Below, piece after piece: positions 55,531-64,000 of a DNA stretch of 64,000 nt. A program made the position numbers and the translations under genes. This DNA comes from Kitasatospora herbaricolor. Lineage in GTDB: Bacteria; Actinomycetota; Actinomycetes; Streptomycetales; Streptomycetaceae. Below the pieces are notes generated by a model. That model was not told where the DNA came from. It did not search any database and saw only the letters and a program-made list of their open reading frames with translations. The stretch covers positions 5,456,001 to 5,520,000 of the forward strand of contig NZ_JAUSVA010000002.1 of NCBI RefSeq assembly GCF_030813695.1. Direction: 5' to 3'. The first letter of the stretch is position 1. The number at the start of each line of letters is the position of its first letter.

Positions 55531-56688
55531 ATGACCGAGCACCAGCTTCCCCACGGCTTCGAGACCCTCGCCATCCACGCGGGTCAGGAAGCAGATCCCC
55601 AGACCGGGGCCGTCGTCACGCCGATCTACCAGGTGTCCACCTACAAGCAGGACGGGGTGGGCGGCCTCCGGGGCGGGTACGAGTACAGCCGATCCGCCAA
55701 CCCGACCCGCACCGCGCTGGAGGAGTGCCTCGCCGCGCTGGAGGGGGGCAGCCGAGGGCTGGCCTTCGCCTCCGGCCTCGCCGCCGAGGACACCCTGCTG
55801 CGCACCGTCCTCAAGCCGGGCGACCACATCGTCATCCCGAACGACGCCTACGGCGGCACCTTCCGGCTGTTCGCCAAGGTGCTGACCCGCTGGGGCGTCG
55901 AGTTCTCGGTGGCCAACACCCAGGACCTGTCGACCGTCCGGGACGCGCTGCGCCCGAACACCCGCGCGGTCTGGGTGGAGACCCCGTCCAACCCGCTGCT
56001 GGGCATCACCGACCTCGCGGCGCTCGCCGAGATCGCGCACGGCGCGGGCGCGCTGCTGGTCGTGGACAACACCTTCGCCAGCCCGTACCTGCAGCAGCCG
56101 ATCGCGCTCGGCGCGGACGTCGTGGTGCACTCGACGACCAAGTACATGGGCGGCCACTCGGACGTGGTCGGCGGCGCGCTGGTGGCGGCCGAGGCCGGGC
56201 TGGGCGAGGAGATCGCCTACCACCAGAACGCGATGGGCGCGGTGGCCGGACCGTTCGACTCCTGGCTGGTGCTGCGGGGCATCAAGACCCTCGGGGTCCG
56301 GATGGACCGGCACAGCTCCAACGCGGAGCGGATCGCCGAGCTGCTGACCCGGCACCCGAAGGTCAGCCACGTGCTGTACCCGGGCCTGGCCGAGCACCCG
56401 GGCCACGACATCGCCGCCAAGCAGATGAAGGCCTTCGGCGGCATGGTCTCGTTCCGGCTCAAGGACGGCGAGCAGGCGGCGGTCGACGTCTGCAACCGCG
56501 CGCAGCTGTTCACCCTCGGCGAGTCGCTGGGCGGGGTCGAGTCGCTGATCGAGCACCCGGGCCGGATGACCCACGCCTCGGTGGCCGGCTCGGCCCTGGA
56601 GGTGCCCTCGGACCTGGTCCGGGTCTCGGTCGGCATCGAGTCGATCGACGACCTGCTGGCCGACCTCCAGCAGGCGCTCGGCCGCTAG
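55531..56688 (+). CDS. metB: Cystathionine gamma-synthase
   Basis: 385-aa fold I PLP enzyme of the Cys/Met metabolism family, forming cystathionine from an acylated homoserine and cysteine. Catalytic lysine in VVHSTTKYMGGHSD (Lys204); YEYSRSANPTR and SGLAAEDTLL near the active site; ESLIEHPGRMTHASV at the C-terminus. A gamma-lyase activity is the main alternative. Leaderless start. Divergent from msrA. Confidence 0.93.
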   Translation: MTEHQLPHGFETLAIHAGQEADPQTGAVVTPIYQVSTYKQDGVGGLRGGYEYSRSANPTRTALEECLAALEGGSRGLAFASGLAAEDTLLRTVLKPGDHIVIPNDAYGGTFRLFAKVLTRWGVEFSVANTQDLSTVRDALRPNTRAVWVETPSNPLLGITDLAALAEIAHGAGALLVVDNTFASPYLQQPIALGADVVVHSTTKYMGGHSDVVGGALVAAEAGLGEEIAYHQNAMGAVAGPFDSWLVLRGIKTLGVRMDRHSSNAERIAELLTRHPKVSHVLYPGLAEHPGHDIAAKQMKAFGGMVSFRLKDGEQAAVDVCNRAQLFTLGESLGGVESLIEHPGRMTHASVAGSALEVPSDLVRVSVGIESIDDLLADLQQALGR

Positions 56689-56697
56689 GCCGCCCCC

Positions 56698-56722
56698 GGT
56701 GGGGCCGGCCGCCGGCCCCACC
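56698..56722. terminator. Hairpin between metB and the MarR gene
   Basis: GGTGGGGCCGG/CCGGCCCCACC (11 bp, 3-nt loop). A short direct repeat CCCCACCCGGTCGGG follows. Confidence 0.55.
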
Positions 56723-56783
56723 CGGTCGGGGGCCCGCCCCACCCGGTCGGGACCCCGGCCCCGCCCGCTCCGGCGGGCGGCGC

Positions 56784-57275
56784 TCACGGCCCGGCCGGGA
56801 AGGCCTCCGCTCCGGCCGCGTACGACTCCAGGCTGCCGTTGAAGCGGGCCAGCAGGGCGCAGAACGCCCGCTGCTCCTCGGCTGGCCAGCCGTCCAGCAG
56901 ACGGCGGATCAACTCCTCGCGGCCCGACCTGACTTCGGCCAGCCGATCGGCGCCGAGCGGGGTCAGCGCGAGCCGTACGGCCCGTCGGTCGGCCGGGTCC
57001 CGTACCCGGCCGACCAGGGCGGCCCCGACCAGCGGGGCGACCTGTCTGGTGACCGTCGACGAGTCGATGCCCAGGCAGTCGGCCAGGGTCTTGATGTTGG
57101 CGGGCCCGTGCCGCTCCAGGCGGTCGAGCAGCAGATAGGCGGCGCGGTCCAGCGCCCCGACCCCGTCGGAGGTCCGGACCTGTTCCAGTCGGCGGGCGAA
57201 GACCGCCACCTGGTACTGCAGTTGGGTGTGCACGGGGTCGGTACGGGGGGTGGCCCTGGGCGAGGTCGTCGTCAT
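56784..57275 (-). CDS. MarR family transcriptional regulator
   Basis: 163 aa. Winged helix IKTLADCLGIDSSTVTRQVAPLVGAALV with wing RDPADRRAVRLALTPLG; flanking dimerisation helices. Ligand and targets unknown. Divergent from ilvA; no clear palindrome stands out in the 214-bp gap. Confidence 0.92.
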   Translation of the reverse strand: MTTTSPRATPRTDPVHTQLQYQVAVFARRLEQVRTSDGVGALDRAAYLLLDRLERHGPANIKTLADCLGIDSSTVTRQVAPLVGAALVGRVRDPADRRAVRLALTPLGADRLAEVRSGREELIRRLLDGWPAEEQRAFCALLARFNGSLESYAAGAEAFPAGP

Positions 57276-57477
57276 CGCGGCTCACGATCGGTGTGCGGTG
57301 AGGGAGGCTCGGCCGGCCGGCGCGCGGTGGGCTGGCTCAGACGCGCTGCGGGTGCGGCGCGGACGCCGCTCCTCCGTCCGCCCACCTGGCGCCGGTCGGT
57401 CTCGGGACCAGCAGCGTACGCGGGCGGACCCGCGCCGGGAACCGTGCGTGCGTCCCCGGCGGCGGCCCGCGCGGCCG

Positions 57478-57483
57478 TACGCT
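57478..57483 (+). promoter_or_regulatory. -10 box TACGCT, leaderless layout (ilvA)
   Basis: Ends 6 nt before the ATG at 57490. Confidence 0.55.
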
Positions 57484-57489
57484 GGCGGC

Positions 57490-58701
57490 ATGCAGAGCTG
57501 GCCGATCACCATCGACGACGTCCGCGGCGCCCAGAAGATGCTCGCCGGGGTCGCCCGGGTCACCACGATGGAGGGCAGCCGGTACCTCTCCGGGCTGGTC
57601 GGCGCCCCGGTCCGGCTGAAGTGCGAGAACCTGCAGCGCACCGGGTCGTTCAAGCTGCGCGGCGCCTACGTCCGGATCGCCGGGCTCTCGCCGGTCGAGC
57701 GTGCGGGCGGGGTGGTGGCGGCGAGCGCCGGCAACCACGCGCAGGGGGTGGCGCTGGCGGCCTCGCTGCTGGGGGTCCGCTCGACGGTGTTCATGCCGGT
57801 GGCGGCCCCGCTGCCGAAGGTCGCGGCGACCCGTGACTACGGCGCCGAGGTCCGGCTGCACGGCGCGAACGTGGACGAGGCGCTGCAGGCCGCGCAGCGG
57901 TACGCCGACACCACCGGTGCGGTCTTCATCCACCCCTTCGACCACTGGGACGTGATCACCGGCCAGGCCACCGTGGGGCTGGAGATCCTGGAGCAGTGCC
58001 CCGAGGTGCGGACCATCCTGGTCGGGGTGGGCGGCGGCGGCCTGCTGGCCGGGATCGCGGCGGCGGTCAAGCCGCTGCGGCCGGACGTCCGGGTGATCGG
58101 CGTCCAGGCGGCGGGCGCGGCCGCCTACCCGCCCTCGCTGGCGGCGGGGCGCCCGATGTCGCTGGAGCACGTGGCCACGATGGCCGACGGGATCATGGTC
58201 GGCCGCCCGGGGGACATCCCCTTCGAGGTGATCAACACCTTGGCGGACGGCATCCGCACGGTCTCCGAGGACTCGCTCTCCCGGGCCCTGCTGCTGAGCC
58301 TGGAGCGGCTGAAGCTGGTGGTGGAGCCGGCCGGGGCCAGCCCGGTCGCGGCGCTGCTGGAGCGGCCGGACTCCTTCGAGGGGCCGGTGGTGGCGGTGCT
58401 GTCCGGCGGGAACATCGACCCGCAGCTGATGCAGCGGGTGCTGCGGCACGGGCTGGCGGTGGCCGGCCGCTACCTGTCGCTGCGGGTCCGGCTGACCGAC
58501 CGGCCCGGCTCGCTGGCGGACCTGCTGGGGGTGCTCACCCGGGTGGACGCCAACGTCCTGGACGTGGCCCATGTGCGGATCGACCCGCGGCTGGGGCTGA
58601 CCGAGGTGGAGGTGGACCTGCACCTGGAGACCAAGGGCCCCGAGCACTGCGACCTGGTGGTGAGCGAGCTGCGGGACGCGGGGTACGTCGTCTCGCACTG
58701 A
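57490..58701 (+). CDS. ilvA: Threonine ammonia-lyase
   Basis: 403-aa PLP enzyme making 2-oxobutyrate from threonine. RTGSFKLRGAY with Lys55, SAGNHAQGVALAA, VGVGGGGLLAGIA phosphate loop; C-terminal ACT domain (about 325-403: RLTDRPGSLADLLGVLTRVD). The single ACT domain and length fit the TdcB/IlvA short type used in isoleucine synthesis or threonine breakdown. Confidence 0.94.
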   Translation: MQSWPITIDDVRGAQKMLAGVARVTTMEGSRYLSGLVGAPVRLKCENLQRTGSFKLRGAYVRIAGLSPVERAGGVVAASAGNHAQGVALAASLLGVRSTVFMPVAAPLPKVAATRDYGAEVRLHGANVDEALQAAQRYADTTGAVFIHPFDHWDVITGQATVGLEILEQCPEVRTILVGVGGGGLLAGIAAAVKPLRPDVRVIGVQAAGAAAYPPSLAAGRPMSLEHVATMADGIMVGRPGDIPFEVINTLADGIRTVSEDSLSRALLLSLERLKLVVEPAGASPVAALLERPDSFEGPVVAVLSGGNIDPQLMQRVLRHGLAVAGRYLSLRVRLTDRPGSLADLLGVLTRVDANVLDVAHVRIDPRLGLTEVEVDLHLETKGPEHCDLVVSELRDAGYVVSH

Positions 58702-58798
58702 CGGCGGGCCGGGCCGCCGGGCCGGCCCCTCGGCTGCCGTCCACGTGTCGGACACCCGGTTGTCAGTGGTGCCTGTCAGGATGGCGGGGCCCTGAACC

Positions 58799-58842
58799 TT
58801 GACGCGATATATCGCAAGCTGCCATTCTCGCGATGTATCGCG
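58799..58842 (+). promoter_or_regulatory. Promoter with two GCGAT-N2-ATCGC operators
   Basis: -35 TTGACG (58799-58804), -10 CATTCT (58823-58828). Palindromes GCGATATATCGC (58804-58815) in the spacer and CGCGATGTATCGCG (58829-58842) at the start point, centres 26 bp apart. A classic repressed promoter; the repressor gene is not next to it. Confidence 0.7.
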
Positions 58843-58982
58843 TTTCCGCCCGATCGCATGTGCGAGCGCATGCATGAAGGCGGGGTGGCTCGGGTAGCCC
58901 TATGTGGGCACAAAATGGGGCAAATGCTCCCAGGTGTGGAGAATCCCGCGTCCCCCGCGAACAGCACCGGCTCGACAGCACT

Positions 58983-59008
58983 GAACAGCACGCCTGAACA
59001 GCACGCCT
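58983..59008 (+). repeat. 13-bp direct repeat in the leader
   Basis: GAACAGCACGCCT twice in tandem, with degraded copies (GAACAGCAC at 58959, GACAGCACT at 58974, GAGAAGCACC at 59009). Confidence 0.75.
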
Positions 59009-59055
59009 GAGAAGCACCGCCCACCGCATCCAGTCAGAGGAGATGAAGCAGGCCC

Positions 59056-60090
59056 ATGGCGCCAGCCATCCAAGCCGAGAACCTGGTGAAGACCTTCGGT
59101 GACGTACGAGCCCTGGACGGCGTCAGCCTCGACGTCCCCGAGGGCACGGTGCTCGGACTGCTCGGCCCGAACGGCGCCGGCAAGACCACCACCGTCCGGG
59201 TCCTCACCACCCTGCTCCGCCCCGACTCCGGCCACGCCGTGGTCGCCGGGGTCGACGTGCTCAAGCACCCCAACAAGGTCCGCAGCCTGATCGGGCTCTC
59301 CGGCCAGTACGCCGCCGTCGACGAGTACCTGACGGGCCGTGAGAACCTCCAGATGGTGGGCGAGCTCTACCAGATGAGCGTCCGGGACGCGAAGGCCCGC
59401 GCCCTGGAGCTGCTGGAGTGGTTCAACCTCACCGACGCCGCCGACCGCACCGCCAAGACCTACTCCGGTGGCATGCGCCGCCGGCTCGACCTCGCGGCCG
59501 CGCTGGTCGTCCGCCCGCCGGTGATGTTCCTGGACGAGCCCACCACCGGGCTGGACCCGCGCAACCGCCTCGCCCTCTGGGAGGTCATCGAGACCCTGGT
59601 CGAGCAGGGCACCACGCTGCTGCTCACCACCCAGTACCTGGAGGAGGCCGACCGCCTCGCCCACGACATCGCGGTGGTCGACCACGGCAAGGTGATCGCC
59701 CGGGGCACCGCCGACCAGCTCAAGGCGCAGATCGGCGGCGAGCGCGTCGAGGTCGTCGTGCACCGGCGCGACCAGGTGAGCGAGGCCCTGGAGGCCCTCA
59801 CCCCGTACGCCAAGGGCGACCCGGCGGTGGAGAAGAACACCCGCCGGATCACCGTCCCGGTCAGCGGCGGCGCCAAGGTGCTGGCCGACGTGATCCGCGA
59901 GCTGGACACCCGCTCGATCGAGATCGACGACATCGGCCTGCGCAGGCCGACGCTGGACGACGTCTTCCTCTCCCTCACCGGCCACGCCACCACGGCGGAG
60001 GACGCCGAGAACGGCGGCGCGGGCGGCGGGGCGGACACCGGCCGGCCCGGCCGGGACAAGCAGGCCGTCGCGGCCGGGAAGGACGCCTGA
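59056..60090 (+). CDS. Daunorubicin-resistance-type ABC ATPase (DrrA family)
   Basis: 344 aa. Walker A GPNGAGKTT, signature YSGGMRRRLD, Walker B VMFLDEPTTGLD, and the DrrA C-terminal region with GLRRPTLDDVFLSLTGH. Drives export of a hydrophobic compound with the permease that starts 1 nt after its stop. Transcribed from the GCGAT-operator promoter. Confidence 0.94.
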   Translation: MAPAIQAENLVKTFGDVRALDGVSLDVPEGTVLGLLGPNGAGKTTTVRVLTTLLRPDSGHAVVAGVDVLKHPNKVRSLIGLSGQYAAVDEYLTGRENLQMVGELYQMSVRDAKARALELLEWFNLTDAADRTAKTYSGGMRRRLDLAAALVVRPPVMFLDEPTTGLDPRNRLALWEVIETLVEQGTTLLLTTQYLEEADRLAHDIAVVDHGKVIARGTADQLKAQIGGERVEVVVHRRDQVSEALEALTPYAKGDPAVEKNTRRITVPVSGGAKVLADVIRELDTRSIEIDDIGLRRPTLDDVFLSLTGHATTAEDAENGGAGGGADTGRPGRDKQAVAAGKDA

Positions 60091-60091
60091 G

Positions 60092-60949
60092 ATGACGACG
60101 GTCACCGAACACGCCATCGGCGGCGCCGTTCCCAAGCAGCGGCACGGCCTGGCCGCCACCCTGCACGACTCCTGGGTGGTCGCCAAGCGCAACCTGCGCC
60201 GGATGACCCGCATCCCGGAGATCGTGGTCTTCGGCCTGATGCAGCCGGTGATGTTCGTGCTGCTGTTCTCGTTCGTGATGGGCGGGGCGATCCAGATCCC
60301 CGGCGCCGAGGCCAGCTCGGACACGTACACCCAGTTCCTGATGGCCGGCATCTTCGCCCAGACCGTGACCTTCGCGGTGGCCGGCGCCTCGGCGGGCATC
60401 GCGGAGGACATGACCAAGGGCCTGGTGGACCGGTTCCGGTCGCTGCCGATGGCCCGCTCGGCCGTCCTGGTCGGCCGGACCCTCGCGGACCTCGTCCAGA
60501 CGGCCTTCACGCTGCTGGTGCTGGCCCTGGTGGCGTTCGGGGTCGGCTGGCGCATCCACGAGGGCTTCCCGAAGGCGCTCGGCGCGTTCGCGCTGCTGCT
60601 CCTGCTCGGCTACGCGTTCTCCTGGATCGGCGCGCTGATCGGCCTGTCGGTGCGCAGCCCGGAGGCGGCCACCTCGGCCGGCCTGATCTGGCTGTTCCCG
60701 CTGACCTTCATCTCGAACGCGTTCGTGCCGATCAGCAGCATGCCGGGCTGGCTCCAGCCGATCGCGTACTGGAACCCGTTCAGCGCGACCGTGCAGGCCT
60801 GCCGCGACCTGTTCGGCAACCAGGTCGGGCCGGTGGACGACGTCTGGCCGATGCAGCACGCGACGCTGGTCTCGATCATCTGGTCGCTGATCATCATGGC
60901 CGTCTTCTCCTGGCTGTCCGTGCGCAAGTACCGTTCCGCGGTCGGCTGA
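60092..60949 (+). CDS. ABC-2 type permease (DrrB family)
   Basis: 285 aa, six hydrophobic segments (from VVFGLMQPVMFVLLFSFVMG to SIIWSLIIMAVFSWL). EDMTKGLVDRFRSLPMARS and FISNAFVPISSMPGWLQPIA are ABC-2 landmarks. Forms the exporter with the preceding ATPase. Substrate unknown; no biosynthetic genes nearby. Confidence 0.94.
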   Translation: MTTVTEHAIGGAVPKQRHGLAATLHDSWVVAKRNLRRMTRIPEIVVFGLMQPVMFVLLFSFVMGGAIQIPGAEASSDTYTQFLMAGIFAQTVTFAVAGASAGIAEDMTKGLVDRFRSLPMARSAVLVGRTLADLVQTAFTLLVLALVAFGVGWRIHEGFPKALGAFALLLLLGYAFSWIGALIGLSVRSPEAATSAGLIWLFPLTFISNAFVPISSMPGWLQPIAYWNPFSATVQACRDLFGNQVGPVDDVWPMQHATLVSIIWSLIIMAVFSWLSVRKYRSAVG

Positions 60950-60970
60950 CCGGCCGCACCGCACCCGACG

Positions 60971-61014
60971 CGCCGAGGGCGGCCGTGGAGTCCTCTCCAC
61001 GGCCGCCCTCGGCG
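60971..61014. terminator. 20-bp perfect hairpin between drrB-like gene and greA
   Basis: Arms 60971-60990 and 60995-61014, loop TCCT. Bidirectional terminator of two convergent genes. Confidence 0.75.
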
Positions 61015-61052
61015 GTTGCGCACGCGATCCGGGCCCGTCGGGCCCGGGGGTG

Positions 61053-61547
61053 TCAGCCGGTGTACGGCTTGACCTCCACGATCCGGACCGAGGCCTTCTT
61101 GCCGTTGGGCAGCTCGTAGGTGGCGTCGTCGCCGACCTTCCGGCCGTCGATGGCGCGGCCGAGCGGGGACTGCGGCGAGTAGATGTCCAGGTCGCCGGCG
61201 GCCTCGCGGGAGCCGAGCAGGAAGACCATGGTGTCGTCCGGGTCGCCGTCGAAGGCCACCGTGACGACCATGCCGGGGGCCACCACACCGGTGTCGGTGG
61301 GGGCCTCGCCGACCTTGGCGCGCTCCAGGAGCTGGGTGAGCTGGCGCACGCGCAGTTCGCCCTTGCCCTGCTCCTCCTTGGCGGCGTGGTAGCCGGCGTT
61401 CTCCTTGAGGTCACCCTCTTCGCGCGCCGCCTCGATCTTCTGGGCGATCTCGACGCGCCAGGGGCCGGTCAGGTGCTCCAGCTCGGCCTTGAGCTGGTCA
61501 TAGCCGGACTGAGTGAGCCAGGTCACGTTTTCGCTGGTCTGGGTCAC
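61053..61547 (-). CDS. greA: Transcription elongation factor GreA
   Basis: 164 aa. N-terminal coiled coil with the tip AAREEGDLKENAGYHAAKEE, whose acidic residues reach the RNAP active site, and a C-terminal FKBP-like domain (YSPQSPLGRAIDGRKVGD). Rescues backtracked RNA polymerase by RNA cleavage. GTG 61547 after GAGGAG. Confidence 0.96.
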   Translation of the reverse strand: MTQTSENVTWLTQSGYDQLKAELEHLTGPWRVEIAQKIEAAREEGDLKENAGYHAAKEEQGKGELRVRQLTQLLERAKVGEAPTDTGVVAPGMVVTVAFDGDPDDTMVFLLGSREAAGDLDIYSPQSPLGRAIDGRKVGDDATYELPNGKKASVRIVEVKPYTG

Positions 61548-61896
61548 GGGTGCTCCTCGTAGGTACTGGGCGGTGCCGCGGGACAGGGCCGTCGGCACGG
61601 GTGGTGGTGGTGATATCGGTCTTAACTACAAAGCAACGCCCACTCCCGTACCATCCGGCGCGGAAGGGGCGAAACCACGAGCCTAACAATTTCCGTCACC
61701 TGGCGGGAGGGGCATTGACGCGCTGTTGACCACAAGGTTGCGCGAAGGTGACCGGGACTGGTGGACGGATTCCCGCTCCCCCGATCGAATATGCGCCCGA
61801 TCGGGTGAGATTCAAAGAGGCCCGGGCGGCAGGGCCGGAAGAGCGGGCGGCCGGGCCGGTCCGGGGCCGCAGGAGGAGCGCGGCGGCCCGCGGGGC
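61548..61896. other. Gap between greA and the DUF4307 gene
   Basis: 349 bp, moderately AT-rich near 61610-61780. Contains the greA -10 (TAGGCT on the minus strand, 61680-61685). No gene seen. Confidence 0.5.
61680..61685 (-). promoter_or_regulatory. -10 box TAGGCT of greA
   Basis: Minus-strand TAGGCT; start point near 61673 and a leader of about 125 nt. Confidence 0.4.
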
Positions 61897-62310
61897 CTAC
61901 TTGGCCGGGGTGCAGCCCAGCAGCTGGGCGGTGGTCCCCCGGGCGGTGGTCCGCAGGGTCAGGACGGCGTCGTAGTCGCTGCCGGCCGCCGGCACCGGGA
62001 AGTCGCTCTGGCCGACCACGGTGCCGTCCGCGGCCTGCGAGCGGACCGTGCACGCCCCGGCGGTGCCGTTGCTCTTGCTCACCTGCAGATGGATCTGCAT
62101 CTCGGAGTCCGAGACGGCCTGGAAGGTCGGCACCAGGCCGTTCATGGCCGTCTCGCGCAGCAGGTACGAGGCGCCGAACCAGCCGACCAGCCCCAGCAGC
62201 ACCACGCCGCAGACGGCGCCGACCGCCTTCAGCCTGCGGTCCGCCTCGCGGTCGCCGGTACGGCCGTAGCGGCCCGCGGGCGGCTGCCCAGTGGTGGTGC
62301 CGACGCTCAT
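61897..62310 (-). CDS. DUF4307 membrane protein
   Basis: 137 aa. One transmembrane helix (VGAVCGVVLLGLVGWFGASYL) and an extracytoplasmic domain (EMQIHLQVSK, GACTVRSQAADGTVVGQSDF, ending LLGCTP) with two cysteines that could pair. Conserved next to greA and mca in streptomycetes. Function unknown. Confidence 0.92.
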   Translation of the reverse strand: MSVGTTTGQPPAGRYGRTGDREADRRLKAVGAVCGVVLLGLVGWFGASYLLRETAMNGLVPTFQAVSDSEMQIHLQVSKSNGTAGACTVRSQAADGTVVGQSDFPVPAAGSDYDAVLTLRTTARGTTAQLLGCTPAK

Positions 62311-62536
62311 GCTGGCTCAGTCCTCTCGTGGGAGGGGCCCGCCGGGGTGGTGCCGGGAATGTAAGGCTCCTCCAGTCCGTCACTATAGGAGGGGCACGCC
62401 CGCGGCCGGTCCGGCGGGGGCGGGGGGCCCGTCGTGCCGGCACCTGTCGGCGGTGGGTCCCGCGACGGCGCGGCCCCGGAAACTGCGCGGCCCGGACGGT
62501 GGGCGGCCCAGATTATTGGTGGAAGGAAACCAGGCG

Positions 62537-63433
62537 TTGACTGAGCAGTTGCGACTGATGGCGGTGCACGCCCACCCGGACGACGAGTCCAGCAAGGGTG
62601 CCGCCTCCATGGCCATGTACGTCGAGCAAGGGGTCGACGTGCTCGTGGCCACCTGCACCGGCGGTGAGCGCGGGTCGGTCCTCAACCCCAAGCTCCAGGG
62701 GGACCCGTTCGTCGAGGAGAACATCCACGAGGTGCGCCGCAAGGAGATGGACGCGGCACGCGAGATCCTCGGGGTGAAGCAGGCCTGGCTGGGCTTCGTC
62801 GACTCGGGCCTGCCCGAGGGCGACCCGCTGCCGCCGCTGCCCGAGGGCTGCTTCGCGTTGAAGGACGTGGCCGAGGCGGCCGAGCCGCTGGTGCGGCTGA
62901 TCCGTGAGTTCAAGCCGCAGGTGATCACCACCTACGACGAGAACGGCGGCTACCCGCACCCCGACCACATCATGACCCACAAGATCACCATGCTGGCCTT
63001 CGACGCCGCCGGGGACCCGGACGCCTACCCGGAGTCGGGCGAGCCCTGGCAGCCGCTGAAGCTCTACTACAACCACGGCTTCCCGATGGGCCGGATCCGG
63101 GCGCTGCACGCCTACCTCACCGAGCACGGCCACGAGTCGCCTTACGGCGAGTGGATCGCGGGCTGGGAGAAGAGCGGCCGCAAGGAGCGCGAGATCACCA
63201 CCCGGGTGGAGTGCGGGGACTGGTTCGAGACCCGGGACCGCGCGCTGATCGCCCACGCCACCCAGATCGACCCGGACGGGCCGTGGTTCCGCGTCCCGCT
63301 GGACGTCCAGCGCGAGGTCTGGTCGACCGAGGACTACGAGCTGTCCCGCTCGCTGATCGACACCGACCTGCCCGAGGACGACCTCTTCGCCGGTCTGCGC
63401 ACCCGCAGCCTGGCCGCCGAGCCGGGCAACTGA
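62537..63433 (+). CDS. mca: Mycothiol S-conjugate amidase
   Basis: 298-aa zinc amidase of the LmbE/MshB family that cleaves mycothiol conjugates so toxins can be exported as mercapturic acids. Zinc motif AVHAHPDDE, GERGS, and the third ligand in GGYPHPDHIMTHK. Start TTG 62537 gives the standard LTEQLRLMAVHAHPDDE; GGAAGG precedes it. An upstream GTG at 62519 is in frame but would add an unconserved stretch. Mycothiol supports an actinobacterial host. Confidence 0.95.
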   Translation: MTEQLRLMAVHAHPDDESSKGAASMAMYVEQGVDVLVATCTGGERGSVLNPKLQGDPFVEENIHEVRRKEMDAAREILGVKQAWLGFVDSGLPEGDPLPPLPEGCFALKDVAEAAEPLVRLIREFKPQVITTYDENGGYPHPDHIMTHKITMLAFDAAGDPDAYPESGEPWQPLKLYYNHGFPMGRIRALHAYLTEHGHESPYGEWIAGWEKSGRKEREITTRVECGDWFETRDRALIAHATQIDPDGPWFRVPLDVQREVWSTEDYELSRSLIDTDLPEDDLFAGLRTRSLAAEPGN

Positions 63434-63465
63434 CCGGCCGGCTCCGACACGCACCACCCCGGTGG

Positions 63466-63486
63466 CCCGGCCCCGAGCGGGCCGGG
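63466..63486 (+). terminator. mca terminator
   Basis: CCCGGCCC/GGGCCGGG, 5-nt loop, 32 nt after the mca stop. Confidence 0.45.
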
Positions 63487-63499
63487 TCACCATGGAGAG

Positions 63500-63691
63500 A
63501 TGAGCAACCCCGTGAACCTCACCGACCTGGCCACCGGGCTCGCCCTGGACGAGACCAAGGTGACCCCCGGCCTGCTGGGCTTCGTGGTCTTCGCCGCGCT
63601 CGCGGTCGCCACCTGGTTCCTGGTGAAGTCGATGAACAAGCAGTTCAAGCGCGTGAACTTCGTCGAGGAGCCGGACGCCACCGAGGAGTGA
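63500..63691 (+). CDS. Small single-pass membrane protein
   Basis: 63 aa. One helix (GLLGFVVFAALAVATWFLV) flanked by a basic cytoplasmic segment KSMNKQFKRVNF and an acidic end. Found directly after mca in streptomycetes; function unknown. GGAGAG is the ribosome site. Confidence 0.85.
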   Translation: MSNPVNLTDLATGLALDETKVTPGLLGFVVFAALAVATWFLVKSMNKQFKRVNFVEEPDATEE

Positions 63692-63840
63692 CCCGCGCGC
63701 CGGGCCGGTGCCCGGGGCCGTGCCGGCCCGCGCGCGGCGCGTGCGCGCACGGGTGCGGGGCGGGACCTGGTCGGTCCCGCCCCGCACGCCCGTGACCGGG
63801 CCGCCGCGCCCCGGGTGCGGGCGGGGCGGAGCGCTCGGGC

Positions 63841-64000
63841 TCAGTCGCAGTCGTCGTCGTACTGGTAGAACCGACGGTGGTCGGTCAGGTCACCCGGGGT
63901 GAGGGTGTTCCACGGCGGGAGCTTGGTGTGCACGTCCGGCACGTCCTGGGTGGGCTCCAGCGGCAGGTAGTGCGGGACGTCCGGGTGCTGCCGCTGCCAG
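63841..64000 (-). CDS. C-terminal end of an unidentified gene (cut by the window)
   Basis: The last 52 codons before a TGA at 63843-63841, with strong third-position GC bias. The product ends LPPWNTLTPGDLTDHRRFYQ followed by an Asp-rich YDDDCD tail. No family recognised from this fragment; the start lies beyond the window. Confidence 0.7.
   Translation of the reverse strand, partial: WQRQHPDVPHYLPLEPTQDVPDVHTKLPPWNTLTPGDLTDHRRFYQYDDDCD

Larger units (their letters stand above)
58702..59055. other. Control region of the DrrAB-type operon
   Basis: 354 bp. Holds the paired GCGAT-N2-ATCGC operators and promoter (58799-58842), a leader of about 220 nt and short repeats GAACAGCACGCCT (58983-59008). 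No gene seen. Confidence 0.6.

Overview
This is high-GC (about 73 percent) actinobacterial chromosome with strong third-position GC bias, GTG and TTG starts, and many start codons only 5 to 7 nt downstream of a TANNNT -10 box. The gene set points to a streptomycete (Streptomyces or Kitasatospora): a bldA-type tRNA-Leu(UAA), an Rpf/LysM protein behind a c-di-AMP riboswitch, a Rex-type operator before ndh, mycothiol S-conjugate amidase, DUF5753 XRE/RsbW-like pairs and a FilP-like coiled-coil protein. It is mostly core chromosome; no phage, insertion sequence, CRISPR array or biosynthetic cluster was seen.

Layout. 0-4.4 kb: ppc (PEP carboxylase) and an orphan histidine kinase. 4.5-9.7 kb: a four-gene toxin/immunity-type locus, with a YwqJ-type deaminase plus SUKH-3 on the minus strand, and on the plus strand a WHH-nuclease-like/SUKH fusion followed by an 811-aa protein joining an Imm35/YrhB-like domain, a repetitive linker, a nucleic-acid deaminase domain and a SUKH-4 domain. 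9.9-17 kb: FilP-like protein, a nucleotide-sugar dehydrogenase homologue with changed catalytic residues, mfd. 17-25 kb: regulators and accessory genes (rhodanese/TetR, XRE/ATPase, MarR-like behind a SoxR-box-like promoter, SUMF1-like/DUF5984, a lipoprotein, an orphan N6-methylase-like protein with an altered motif). 25-30 kb: Ser/Thr kinase operon, SurA-like lipoprotein, mazG. 30-39 kb: short SDR-like protein, P450, riboswitch-rpf, eno, divIC/ftsB-like, DUF501, ppx, ndh. 39-45 kb: MacB-like ABC exporter, bldA, BI-1 protein. 45-50 kb: thiolase, SGNH hydrolase, cystathionine beta-synthase. 50-64 kb: L,D-transpeptidase, MerR regulator, msrA, cystathionine gamma-synthase, MarR, ilvA, DrrAB-type exporter, greA, DUF4307, mca, and the 3' end of an unidentified gene at the right edge.

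Themes. Cystathionine beta-synthase, cystathionine gamma-synthase, MsrA, Mca and threonine dehydratase give the right half a sulfur-amino-acid and thiol-protection flavour. Redox and signalling control is visible in the DNA: Rex-like (ndh), SoxR-like (MarR-like gene), c-di-AMP riboswitch (rpf), MerR-type 19-bp-spacer promoters and several unassigned palindromes. The least explained parts are the deaminase/nuclease/SUKH locus (4.5-9.7 kb), the structured 600-bp gap after cystathionine beta-synthase, and enzymes that keep their fold but have changed catalytic residues.
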